Shown: positions 43,004-53,544 of the stretch, piece by piece
How positions within the stretch are numbered: position 1 is the first letter of the stretch
How the letters are laid out: each line of letters begins with the position of its first letter
Source: Glandiceps talaboti
Taxonomy: Eukaryota; Hemichordata; Enteropneusta; Spengelidae
Direction: 5' to 3'
NCBI RefSeq assembly: GCF_964340395.1
Contig: NC_135567.1
Coordinates: 6,577,399 to 6,641,398, forward strand
Length of the DNA stretch: 64,000 nucleotides
Position numbers and translations under genes: made by a program
Notes under the pieces: model-generated
Databases searched by the model: none
What the model saw: only the letters and a program-made list of their open reading frames with translations
Told to the model about the DNA's origin: nothing

Positions 43004-44070
43004 TGTTGATTGTTATGTTACGAGACATGGTCGCTACGAAACCGAAGACTGATGATTTGACCGTGGAAAGTGTCAGCTTTTATAGATCGATTATGGTGAC
43101 AATCAGTCTGTCAGTTTTCAAAACTGTCTTCGGACAAGGAAATCGTCTCTATTCCATTTGCATTTCTGCACAGACAATGTTGCTTCTTTCCTGTATCTCA
43201 CCATTATGATCTTCATTGTGTTGTATGCATACAGCAAGGCGCCAATGCCATCGTTTACCACGAAAGTGTACAGATAAATGACTAGTTTTTACTAGAAATG
43301 CATAATGTATAAAATGTTACTTTCGTATACATTCGTTATAATTGGCAAATTCATATTGTGGTCTTTTTTGTTTGTTTACGCGTCTGAAAGAGGTATAGGG
43401 GGCTGTGCTCTTAGTTTACACGAACCAAATCATGACTATAGTTATACTCTTTTGTCACGAGTACGCCAAACGTAACTGGGAGATAATAAATTATGATTTC
43501 ACGCACTTTATTTTTGGAATTCGGGGTATTCACATGACGAACAATGGTATGTCGTATTTCAAGCTCACAATCAAAAGAAAAATCAAATTTTTGGTATCTC
43601 GAGAAACTATCAGTCTCGCTATTTCAAGGAAATGTCGCGACATCTAAAAACCATTTTGTCATGTTTCTAGCAAACGAATAATTATATATCTTGAGATTTT
43701 TTGTTCTTCTTCTTATCGTTGGAAGACTAGCAGTCTACTTTCTGAAATCGGAAAATAAAAATTAGCACATATTGGGACGATTTTGTTTGGTATCGGAAAA
43801 CGAAAAAGTTACTTCGAGCCTCGATTCATTTTTTAATTGTAGCCATTTCTTTTAGTTCTTTCTTTCTGTCTTCTGAGTGTCTATCTGACTTTCTATATTT
43901 CTTGATGTGGTCCCAAAGGTGGATTTTTTTTGTGTCTGAAGATTACAACATCATCGAAACATGGGGGTTATACTTCCATGATCGAAATAAAGTGCATGTA
44001 TTCGTACGGGGAAAAAATCACCTTGAGATGAATATTTGTTTCTTTCACTACAGTTTCTCTGTGAAATGAG
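43004..44070. other. No recognised feature
   Basis: AT-rich with repeated short phrases such as TCTCGAGAAAC and GGAAAACGAAAAA that reappear up to 44.8 kb, hinting at old tandem structure. No gene recognised. Confidence 0.4.
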
Positions 44071-44074
44071 AAGG

Positions 44075-45255
44075 TTTCTCGGGGTGTTTATATCTTGAGA
44101 TCGGATTATTTGTTACCATTTCTGTCGATGTACAGTACAGACCATTTACAGGCGAAACAATCCTCTGAATCCTTGGTGTGTATGCAACCATAGACCCTAC
44201 ACAGGTAGGGTGTGATAATTCATAGATTATTTACACATACAATTAGGTACTAAACAAGTGGCAAGTGGTCCCCACATATTGTAGATTTCCTGTGCATTGC
44301 AGAAATCAACTTGAACAAACCTTCCCACAATAGACCAATTTCTTTGGTTGAATATCGTACAAATCTCCAAATTCTTCTCTTGCGGATTATGACACAGTTG
44401 GACATTTCCAGTAATGATAATATACATAATAATAGCTGAAGGTCTCGAGAAACTTACTTTCTTCCCATCTAGAATATCCCGTTATCTCACTTCGATGTAA
44501 TTATTATGCTTTCAGAACAGGAACGTATACAGTTACCTCACGATAGTTTCACGACTTTGTTTCGAAAGAAGATTTATCCCTAAATTTCTAGATGGAAATA
44601 TTTGCTTTCCGGAATCGTCAATAAATTGATCGAGACCTCGTTATATTTTTGTTTTGTTTTTGATTCGTGAAAAACGAAAAAAGATATCTCGAAATATTTC
44701 TATTTTCTTTTGGATTGACGAAAAAATGTTCTCAAGATACAATGTTATATTTCAGAAAACGAACGAAAACGTTACATTATCTTAGGGTCACAGAAAATGA
44801 CAACATCTTGCTTTAGATCGCGGAAAACGAGCTAGAATCTTTGGGTAATGAGAGCGTTTCTCGAGGTGGCTATATCTTGAGATCAGATTATTTGTTACCA
44901 TTTCTCTTGATGTACAGTACAGGTCATTTACTACCTAAGCATACTTTTCGTCACTTTGCGTGTATGTGTGTGGTTCTTTATTTGTATACATTACAATATT
45001 GTGGACAAGTGTATCATGTATGTATATTTTTCTTTCACATATATGTATCGACTTGTTATAGACCTATGTTCGAATGAACTGTCCGTCAACAGTTACTAAA
45101 ATGTTGTATACAACAAACATGCTGGTGATGGGGGTGATAATTCACCGATTATTTGTAAGTGCAATAAAGTAATAAACAAGTGGTCTCAACATATTATATA
45201 TTTCCTGTGCATTGAACTATCCAAAAACTTCCCCACAATAGACCAAGGTTTGTTG
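44075..45255. repeat. Diverged duplication, period about 770-920 bp
   Basis: GTTTCTCGGGGTGTTTATAT..GGATTATTTGTTACC..GATGTACAGTACAG (44078-44150) recurs at 44853-44930. Then GTGATAATTCATAGATTATTT...CCTGTGCATTG..CCACAATAGACCAA (44212-44340) recurs at about 45135-45245. The order is kept, so it is one duplication with spacing changes. Confidence 0.8.
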
Positions 45256-46179
45256 AACTGGGTGACAATCACCCTTTATTACACCCTTTGTCTTTCTCCA
45301 GTTTTGGTACAGATAATGTGTCAAAAGTGAAAGTACTCTTACTATCAACTACACCATTGACGTTAGTGAAAACGTAAAATTTAATTCTTTACAAGTGACA
45401 GATTTGTTCTGTTCGATGGACTTTTGACAACTCACATGACTAGAAACAAACACAGTAAAAGTGTTCTATGGAATTACATCAATTGTATCATGTTGGTACT
45501 AATGACTAGTTTCAGCTCAGACCACTAAAAGTCTAGGTGTTTCAGTAATTGTTCTCGTGCGAGCACTGTGTCCTTTTCGCTCACGGAAACACATGTTGCG
45601 CTTCCGGTAGCCAAGCCAAGCCAAGCCAAGCCAAACCATGTAACTAAAAATCACTAGTGAAGATATAGACATTCATTCAACCGACAACTGTCATTCCGTT
45701 CGTTTTACTGCTCTTGTCACTGCTATTCGTTACAATTGTACTCAGGTTTGCAAAGTTTTTTAAAAAGGTTTTTTGATTCCGTTTTTTTTTTGTATTTTCA
45801 TATCGTTCCAAAGTATCGTTATCATTTCATCCATTTTTAAAAGTATTTTTTTGCAGTTAGTTAATTTTAGATTTAAATTTTCAACGTTTTTGAGTGATTT
45901 TGCAGTTTTAGTTTCGTGTATAGATATTTCTTTTTCAAAATACTAGTATACAGTTTCAAAGTAGATTTAAATTGTCAACGTTTTGAGTGATTTTGCAGTT
46001 AGTTTTAGTGAATAGATTATAAATTCTTTTTAAGAAAAAAAATAGTTTCAAAGTACATTTACCTTTTCATTGTTTTTAAATTTTTCGTTCTTTTGTAAAA
46101 CATAATTTTTATTCAGTACTCTTTTTCACCTCGGTACATCAATTTTGTGAATAATATTTTGGGAGAGCATTAACTAACA
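45256..46179 (+). other. Upstream region of the transposase gene
   Basis: It contains a (GCCAA)n run at 45609-45640 and a T-rich region with two copies of CAACGTTTTTGAGTGATTTTGCAG-like text (about 45884-45910 and 45978-46000). Inverted ends of the transposon were not found here. The promoter is undefined. Confidence 0.4.
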
Positions 46180-46730
46180 ATGGCCACGGAACGTACAGTT
46201 TACCCTTCCTTTACACCTGCTGCGATAAGAGATAGAAATCAAAGACGAGTTCCTGTCGTCGGGAGAAGGGGTCATTTAGAATTCACGGCACCCACAGACG
46301 ATTTGAAAACAGAATTGATGAACAAACTCGCATTCGTGCGAGATCGCCTCGGAGAGGAGTCAACAAGGAGAGTCACGAACTACGACGCCCTGTTGGAGAT
46401 GGTGCATTTCTTCATCACAAAGAACGAAGTTCAAGCAGACGGTACAACAGAAGGTACAAGTGCCGGTGAAACTACACCAATTTACCAAGCAGCAGACGCA
46501 GAAAAGACGGAGGAGACGATGTACCTTACTGTAAGCTCCTCGCTCAACAACCTTCTGGGTCGAGTCGAAGAGCACAGCAGGATATGCAGAGGGGCACTGC
46601 GTTGCAAGAAGACGGACACATTCGGGCACGCTGGTAGAATCTACTTGCAGTGCGATTGCAATTCCAACCATTCCTCATCATGGAATTCATCACCGTATTT
46701 ACCAAATGGAAGACTGTTAGTGAATTACAG
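46180..46730 (+). CDS. Transposase exon 1 (N-terminal and zinc-type region)
   Basis: ATG in good context (ACAATGG). Residues 1-70 are basic (RDRNQRRVPVVGRRGH). Residues 131-168 hold a Cys/His-rich segment RICRGALRC...GHAGRIYLQCDCNSNH, likely metal binding, followed by WNSSPYLPNGRLLVNYR. The exon ends ...TACAG|GTACGC in phase 2 and joins AATGATGCATGC at 46902 to keep Arg. No stop within 183 codons, so this exon is still intact. Confidence 0.75.
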
Positions 46731-47898
46731 GTACGCATTTTTCTTTGATTCCGAGGTAAATTGAATTGAATTCAATTGTTACAATTACAAGAAAATACCA
46801 CGTCAATGACCTTCGTGAGGGTCGTACTTTCACACCCTGAAAATTTGTCGTATATTCATTTTTCCAAATGATAAAACCAATACGTCCCTTTCACTACACA
46901 GAATGATGCATGCAGTTTCAACCAGTGGTCAACGAGATGAACAGTACAAATTCTACAATGCCCTGTGTGAGACTGTCGCAATGGGTTCTATGCAGATAAG
47001 CTATAGAAAGACGTGTAAGTATCTGTTATCCGATATAACTTGTATATTTGTGTAATTGGAGTATATTCATTGTTTTTTTTGATATATTAGATGTTTAGAG
47101 TAACAATTGTAGTTTCCCTATTTGTAACAGTCCGAGAATTGGCCGATCCAGTCGTTACACAATTAGCAGCGGAATCCAGGGAAGACGCTTTACACGAGGT
47201 ATGGAAAATTAACAAATGATACCCTTTCCACCTTGTTCCGTTAAATTCAGTATTCCTGTACATTATCCGGAATGATTACAAAATGAAAATAGAATATCTG
47301 TCAAATGGGAGATAACTGTACTTGCCTATCTCCAACGAAAACAATGTGAGTGAATTTGAAACGATCAGTGATTGCCGACAAGCTGAGAGCAGAGAATGCC
47401 AGAAAAACGTGTTATGGGTTTGCTATTGACAATCTTTAATTTGTCAGTCAGGAGTTTCTAATTGTAATGTACATTCTTTATGCTCAATAAGAACCAGGAC
47501 TAAAGAAAGGTGAATTAATTAGCAACATGTTTTTTTTTCTCTCTCTTTCAATCTGAAAAGGAAATAGCTTCAGGTGACCGTGTGGCGAGAGAAGGAATAG
47601 ACATTATGTCAGACGCAAGGCATGCCACCAGGAAAAATGCTAAACAGAGTGACGTTGTTTTCCTTTGAGATATGTAAGTACAGTTATAATAACTGCATGG
47701 AGTTCTTCATTGTAGTGTGGTGTGGTGTAACGGCAAAACCAATTCTATATGAGCTATAACAATACAAAGAAAGTGGACGGTCATGATCACTAAACCCCCA
47801 AAAAATCCAAACTAACATAGTTGTATAGTAATGTCTTGGGAAAGAGTGTAGGTCATCTTGTCAGTAAGTTACCACTTTTATCTCTATCCTTTTCCCAG

Positions 47899-48969
47899 CA
47901 CCCACAAATGTATACATAAAGAGTGTATAACGAAAGAAGATGATACATGTAGCCAACGACATGAAATACAGGCTGTGCGGCGTTTTTACGAATGGGCTGA
48001 CGACAAAGGTACGTGATGATCAATATATCTATTATTGATTTGGTTTTGGTGAACACCTTTGATTGTATAGTTGTTGAACTCGGGGGATGTGATAGTGTAC
48101 ATGTAATGATATACTAGTATACTTATAATATCGTCAGCATAGACACTGTGGATGATTTATTATTATGGTATTATAATATATCAGTAAGTTATTATTATAT
48201 ATGTAAAGTTTGATGTCAAGGTGCTCGGTGTGGTTTTCATAATATTTCAATTCTTGATGAATGGGTTAGCTAAATGTTAATTTATTTTTATTTTAGGCAT
48301 TCCAATATTAATTCACACTCACGACAGGAATGCGTCTGTCAACAAATTTCTGAGAGAGACACGACATGACACCGTCAGTTCCAATGACACTTGGCATGGT
48401 AAGTAATTAAAACTTATGTTTACACTGATGATATATCGTTATACTGGCAATTATACTTCGTGTGTAACATAGTACTTGTTGACATGTTGACAACAATGGG
48501 AAATGACTGCTCTTTCTTTCCCTTTATCACTTAGTAACGAAGCAGATTGGAAAACAGGCCAAAAAAATAACAAGTGGAAGTCGCAGAAATCATGGCAGGA
48601 CCTGGCATGCAGACCTGTCTGATAAAGGTTCGTCTGAGTTTACAAACACCTGTTGTCGTGCATGACGTGTACAAGCAGAGAGGTTCACTACACTTTCACG
48701 TCATTACGATTTCTGTGGTAAATTGTAAAACACATACACTTCAATTTTCTTATTCGGATAAATAAGAGTATTATTCTTCTTGGAAACACTTACACGGAAC
48801 ATAAACAATTGTTGTTTGTCTTCATTTCTTTCAGCTGCATCAATAAAAACTCATTGCTTTTGGGCAATGAAACGGTGCCGGCAGTACATTAATGGGAGAG
48901 AGGGGGACGCCCAGGCAAGATTGGAGGCGTGTCAACTTCTTTTTGGACAACATAACCGACCATTTCCAG
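47899..48969 (+). CDS. Transposase exons 5-8 (central catalytic region)
   Basis: Four exons with consistent phases (110, 102, 93 and 135 bp). They encode THKCIHKECITKEDDTCSQR, then RRFYEWADDKG|IPILIHTHDRNASVN, then SSNDTWHVTKQIGKQAKKI, then KTHCFWAMKRCRQYINGREG. THD is the probable second catalytic Asp; DTWH followed by K..KQAKK is a signature of the family. All splice sites are GT-AG. Without the upstream TGA this part would read through. Confidence 0.75.
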
Positions 48970-49064
48970 GTTAGTTATATTTTATTCATCATCAAATTAT
49001 GACAAATCTTGAGAACGTGATTTCACTTTAATACACTGAACTTTCCGTTACTTTTGTGTTCCAG

Positions 49065-49130
49065 AATAACCATGCTAACTGCGACGAGCAGTCACGATGT
49101 CGACGGGAAGCAAACTATGAGCCGACTGCT
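49065..49130 (+). CDS. Transposase exon 9 start, frame-broken
   Basis: After TGTGTTCCAG the frame NNHANCDEQSRCRREANYEP is clearly family-like (a Cys/His pattern near the C-terminus). It is in phase 0, whereas exon 8 ends in phase 1, which would give GAA TAA, a stop. The exon then runs into the (CTA)n tract. Either an indel occurred at the junction or the annotated donor is not the ancestral one. Confidence 0.6.
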
Positions 49131-49232
49131 ACTACTACTACTACTACAACTACAACTACTAGCTACTATAGCTACTACTACTACTACTACTACTACTACT
49201 AGCTACTATAGCTACTACTACTACTACTACTT

Positions 49233-49272
<40 letters not shown>

Positions 49273-49333
49273 AACTACTAGCTACTATAGCTACTACTAC
49301 TACTACTACTACTACAACTACTACAACTACTAG

Positions 49334-49384
<51 letters not shown>

Positions 49385-49387
49385 TAG

Positions 49388-49420
<33 letters not shown>

Positions 49421-49497
49421 GCTCCTATAGCTACTACTACTACTACTACTACTAGCTCATATAGCTACTACTACTACTACTACTACATGTACTATAG

Positions 49498-49539
<42 letters not shown>

Positions 49540-49549
49540 GCTACTATAG

Positions 49550-49612
<63 letters not shown>

Positions 49613-49622
49613 GCTCCTATAG

Positions 49623-49672
<50 letters not shown>
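49130..49672. repeat. (CTA)n expansion inside the transposase gene
   Basis: About 540 bp of CTA repeats with periodic AGCTACTATAGCTAC interruptions. The block TAGCTACTATAGCTACTACT recurs at irregular spacing, showing internal duplication. It sits exactly between recognisable coding segments (YEPTA and NRYRLQCKD), so it grew within the gene. Confidence 0.9.
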
Positions 49673-49675
<3 letters not shown>

Positions 49676-49679
49676 GAAG

Positions 49680-50014
49680 TCTGAAAACCGTTATAGATTA
49701 CAGTGCAAGGATACCCACTACGTGGAAAGTTACAACAATGTATGCCTAGTCTACCAGGACAAGAGGATATCATACGGCGATCATCGATACCGAGTAAGAA
49801 GCGAGATGGCTTGTTTAGACTGGGTAGGTTTTTATGTGTAGCCTAATATTTAACTTCAAAGACTGTATTGTTGTATTAATTGTAATCTACACATGTATTT
49901 TACAACTTTGCCCAACATGTTTCAATGCCAAGGTACCTGGTGCATTACGAAATGTTATGAGTGCAAGTGGTTAATTTACTAAACTGAGTACCTTTTACCT
50001 GATTAATATTTGCC

Positions 50015-50072
<58 letters not shown>

Positions 50073-50787
50073 TATTCCCTGAATTGTAAAGAAAATAGCA
50101 ATATAGACATTTATATTTACAATGAAGAAAACAATGGGGAAAAGGAGAAAACAAAAAACAGTTGTCGAGCATCTAGTCAAGTCCGTACCCCAGTCTCTTT
50201 TGTTATATTACGTGAGCATCTCATTCTTGGCAATCTGTTCGTTTGACAAACAACTACAAAAATTAAAACAACTCAACACACCAGAAATAAACTTCATACA
50301 CATAAGTAACAGAAAATAACAGCAATGTGTTCCCAACATATCAATAAGAGAGTTGTGCTCCGACAAATGCAATGCATCCCCAAAACTGAGTTTCTACTTG
50401 TTTCTTTTTTCTTTTTTCACCATTGGATTCTTTGCAATGTGTCAACAGTTTTCTTGAGATCTCGATATGTCATTTTCTCCTGGTGGAAGATGGGAAGTTA
50501 TCTCCATATTTTTTATTTTGATATCAAGATATTTTTTTTTTCATTTTCTGAATACAAAAGTGAACTCTTCATAACCTTTTATAAGTGTAAATCTCTGCGC
50601 TCTATCAGCCACGTTAACTTTATTTTCACCCTAGAATGAAAATGTCGATCGGTCGGCAACGTCAAGAACAACAGAGCAAAATGCCAGGCAACAGCGGCAA
50701 CAAAGAGGACATCGCAACCTCAAGAGGAAAACATCAGAATGGAAGCGAAAAGTATGGAGAGAGATGATGCGACAATTATTTATTTGA
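49680..50787 (+). CDS. Transposase C-terminal exons (10-11)
   Basis: The frame from about 49686 reads NRYRLQCKDTHYVESYNNVC and LVYQDKRISYGDHRYRVRSE, ending ACLDW|GTAGGT (49823). Exon 11 (50635-50787) opens NENVDRSATSRTTEQNARQ and ends in a basic tail with stop TGA at 50785-50787. VESYNN carries the probable catalytic Glu. The TGG|AAT GAA junction restores the family hallmark LDWNENVDR, which confirms the intron of 811 bp between them. Confidence 0.75.
49990..50320 (-). mobile_element. Retroelement tail inserted in the last transposase intron
   Basis: On the minus strand the text ...CAATTCAGGGAATAAAGTATT is followed by (ATT)n (50014-50069 on the + strand). This is the same AATAAAG-plus-simple-repeat end as the LINE tails at 21.6 and 37.9 kb. 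No coding part is recognised; 5' extent unknown. Confidence 0.45.
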
Positions 50788-50795
50788 AATTATCT

Positions 50796-50801
50796 AATAA
50801 A
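50796..50801 (+). terminator. AATAAA polyadenylation signal of the transposase gene
   Basis: AATAAA lies 9 bp after the transposase stop codon at 50785-50787. Confidence 0.6.
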
Positions 50802-50829
50802 AGAATTAGAAAACTGAACTTTATGTGCG

Positions 50830-51838
50830 AAGTATGTATGATTTCTTGGTAATAAGGTTATGATAGTCCATACTATTTACATGAGACATTCCTATCGATT
50901 TACACAAGATGTCATATTATTGAGTCAGGATTCTAACTCATTTAGTCTGAATCAATTCTCCGATGATAAAAGAACTGTCCCCCATACGGTTGCCCTGAAA
51001 GCAATATTCCTGTTACATTAACAGTAAATTTTCGGCAAAGTTCTTGTATCTCTTCTACTTTTCTAATTTTTTTGTAGTATCCATATACTAGTATATGAAA
51101 TCATAATTATCTCGTTTATATTATCAAGCATCACATACCTCGATCTATCACGATGGTTGGAAGATGATTTGTGTTTTGTTACAATGACTAACACTTGACT
51201 TCGTGTGCGATTCGCCGATTATGCACTTATATGTGATCCACACATAGGACTTCGACAAAAGAAAACGTGCCAAAAATATTCATTATTTCACGTAATTTTG
51301 TTTTTTAATATAGTCACACAACATCCTATTACTTATTTTATTGTATCCTATAGATAAGCTAACAACTATTGTAGCGATATATATCGGTAGTGTACGTCAG
51401 GTTATAGACAAAGTATAAGGTCAAGAACCCCTATGCGTTTTTTTTCTGTCCCATTACAAATTTACCCTAACACATTTTTCTGTCATTATCATTTAGATAT
51501 AAAAATTGCCGATATGGAACTTGAGAAATGTCGAAAAAAATTAGGGCGATGTTAATACATGACGTGAATAGTACATGTACAATACAAGACAAGCTCTTGA
51601 ACCCGTTGTATATTATTAGAGACCAGACAACACCTACTTCTATGGCTGGTAAATTTGTACTATTAGCACTGTATTGTGTACTATAATTGTACGTTACAAG
51701 AACTCTACATACATATATTGTTATGTAGTACTATTTATCAATCTTTTGTCTTTCTCACAATGTTATGACAATCCTTTGGCTGTACGTCATTGAGATTAGT
51801 GTAAGCCACATGTAGTTACTATACGTGTGGGCGTGCGT
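50830..51838. other. No recognised feature
   Basis: AT-rich sequence downstream of the transposase gene. No inverted match to the region before 46180 was found by eye, so the ends of the transposon remain undefined. Confidence 0.45.
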
Positions 51839-51948
<110 letters not shown>

Positions 51949-52199
51949 CCCCCCTAGTAATCGTAGATGACCGGAACTATTAGCATTAGATCACGCCACC
52001 GTAAACAGTTCTCAACATGTAGCTCAGAAGCATGCGTTTACGATATTATTGGATCGTAATGTGTTTTTTTCGACAAATACATTGCACAATGTCTTCGAAT
52101 ATGTATTTAGTCAAACTAAATGATTGGTAATTTATCAAACATGGAAAAACATTTAGTGTTTAGTGCAGCATAGCAATGTGAATACTCGAGTCCCGGGAC

Positions 52200-52936
52200 A
52201 GGCCCAGTTACATGATGCAACTCATGAAGCAATTCGTCGCATGCGACGAGGCTTGCAACTGCGACGGGAGCGCGTACACGATGCAACTAGCTAGTTGCAT
52301 GGTGAGTCGCAAGAGCTAACTGTTGCACATGCGTAAATATATAAAGTTACAGGTCATCGAGGTCAAGTCTTCTAGCGGCAGGAATTTGGCAAAAATGCTA
52401 TGAAATTGCTAACATTTACGAATAAAATGACTGAAAACTTGTTGAAGTATCGATAGTAAAACTCTATACAATTCGAAGTTCGTTTTGGGCGATGTTGATC
52501 TTTCTGATGTCGCTACTTGCATTCAAGTTGGAAATAAAATGATATTTAGCGGAAATCAAGCATTCATAGACATTGTATACTATTTATAAGTGGTAATCGT
52601 GGTGATAAATCGAAATTATATCAAAAATACTTGCCGAAATAGAATATATTTATACTAAAAACATGGCGGCCATAACATTGAACGTCATTTGACACGTAGG
52701 TATATGTCAAAGGTTATTACTTGCGACGCGACGAAGTGGTTACACGGTGCAACTCACGAAGCAACTCGAGAAGCAACTTTCGACGAGTCGCACGGAAACC
52801 GATATGTCGGTTTCCTTGCAACGCACCTTGCGACGTCGCAAGACCCTGCGACGAGGCGAGTACACGATGCAATTCGTCGCATGAGACGAATTGCATGGTG
52901 CGTTGCTAGTCGAGTTGCATCGTGTAACCGGGCTAT
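52200..52936. mobile_element. MITE-like element with GCCC(A/G)GTTACA termini
   Basis: The left end GCCCAGTTACATGATGCAAC (from about 52201) and the right end GTTGCATCGTGTAACCGGGC (to 52936) are inverted copies with three or four mismatches. Just inside, each end carries further hairpins of GCAACT/AGTTGC, TTCGTCGCATG and GCGACGAGGC text, making the region 52720-52936 almost wholly self-complementary. The centre (52340-52680) is unrelated AT-rich DNA. No transposase. GC-rich ends with TTACA(C/T)GATGCAA suggest the PIF/Harbinger or a related cut-and-paste group; no clear target duplication was seen. The ORFs at 52689-52949 on both strands are by-products of the inverted repeats. Confidence 0.65.
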
Positions 52937-52939
52937 ACA

Positions 52940-53228
52940 CATTTTATAAGTTAAATAAACGCGCCGTATACAAACCTGTATTCAACCCATTCAGTATATT
53001 TCAACCGGGTATGGTAAAACATTACAGTTAATCTCGGTAATCCAATTCAAACTCCTTTGTTTTATTTCTTTTTGTCTTACGTCTTACCAGTAATTACCGA
53101 GAAAGATAGTGATTTTCAGCTTGGTCGTTAATTATTCAGGATTACGTTAGGATTATGTGGTGTGGACGGAGAACGCATAAATACGTCATGTAAATGAACC
53201 CGTGTGATAAACTTACCCCCCTTTAAGT
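52940..53228. other. No recognised feature
   Basis: Short spacer between the inverted-repeat element and a basic minus-strand ORF. Confidence 0.5.
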
Positions 53229-53501
53229 TCAGTGTGTTAAGTTCATCTGTGAAACGATTACTTTTTTTTCTCTGTATTTTTTGTCAATCGTAACCTGTTC
53301 TGCTAATTTTTTAACTAGCTGAACACGACTTAGGTCTGAGGAGGGAATGTTGTTTCTCCGTCGTCTTTCCCGTTCTCTCGCTAAATAAGACTCTCCCTTC
53401 CTTTGCTTCTTTCTATCTCTGTAAGCACGTTGATATTTGGCCTGAGACTTTGCCATGTTATCTAGAAGATATTGTAGTTCACTGTTATAAGACACTTTCA
53501 T
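53229..53501 (-). CDS. Small basic ORF with YQRAYRDRKKQR motif
   Basis: 90 codons from an ATG. Residues 19-50 include KSQAKYQRAYRDRKKQRKGE and then YLARERERRRRNNIP, a highly basic helical region. The pattern 'K(S/T)xAexQRxYRxRxKxx..aYLxxEReRxxxxYxP' is one I know from uncharacterised invertebrate proteins, often repeat-associated, with a supposed nucleic-acid-binding role. The rest (LSRVQLVKKLAEQV) is also helical. It lies head-on to the 14-bp-motif repeat (53545-55020), which would form its upstream region. It may be a first exon or the only relic of a transposon gene. Confidence 0.5.
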   Translation of the reverse strand: MKVSYNSELQYLLDNMAKSQAKYQRAYRDRKKQRKGESYLARERERRRRNNIPSSDLSRVQLVKKLAEQVTIDKKYREKKVIVSQMNLTH

Positions 53502-53544
53502 TGTGTTTTACCTAGACACCAAGCAATGACGTGGATGATTTCGT

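Larger units (their letters stand above)
46180..50787 (+). pseudogene. Multi-exon DDE transposase gene, Kolobok/Mutator-like lineage, damaged
   Basis: I read these exons from GT-AG junctions and phase: 46180-46730, 46902-47014, 47131-47198, 47561-47673, 47899-48008, 48297-48398, 48535-48627, 48835-48969, one starting at 49065, one ending at 49823, and 50635-50787. Joined, they give a protein whose order of motifs (SSPYLPNGRLLVNYR, IMSDARHATRKN, CSQRHE, ILIHTHDRN, DTWHVTKQIG, HCFWAMKRC, YVESYNNVCLVYQDKRI, LDWNENVDR) matches a large family of animal transposase-like proteins. The likely DDE residues are D of SDAR, D of THDR and E of VESYNN. Damage: TGA in frame at 47666-47668 (exon 4), loss of frame at the exon 8/9 junction (a phase-1 donor meets GAATAA), and a 540-bp (CTA)n expansion. 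AATAAA follows at 50796. The subfamily name is from memory; the DDE-like fold is inferred. Confidence 0.75.

Noticed and set aside
46360-46738. Minus-strand ORFs of 64-103 codons
   Set aside because: Antisense of transposase exon 1.
52689-52949. Four overlapping ORFs of 62-86 codons on both strands
   Set aside because: They arise from the inverted repeats of the 52.2-52.9 kb element (Thr/Arg/Asp-rich in every frame).
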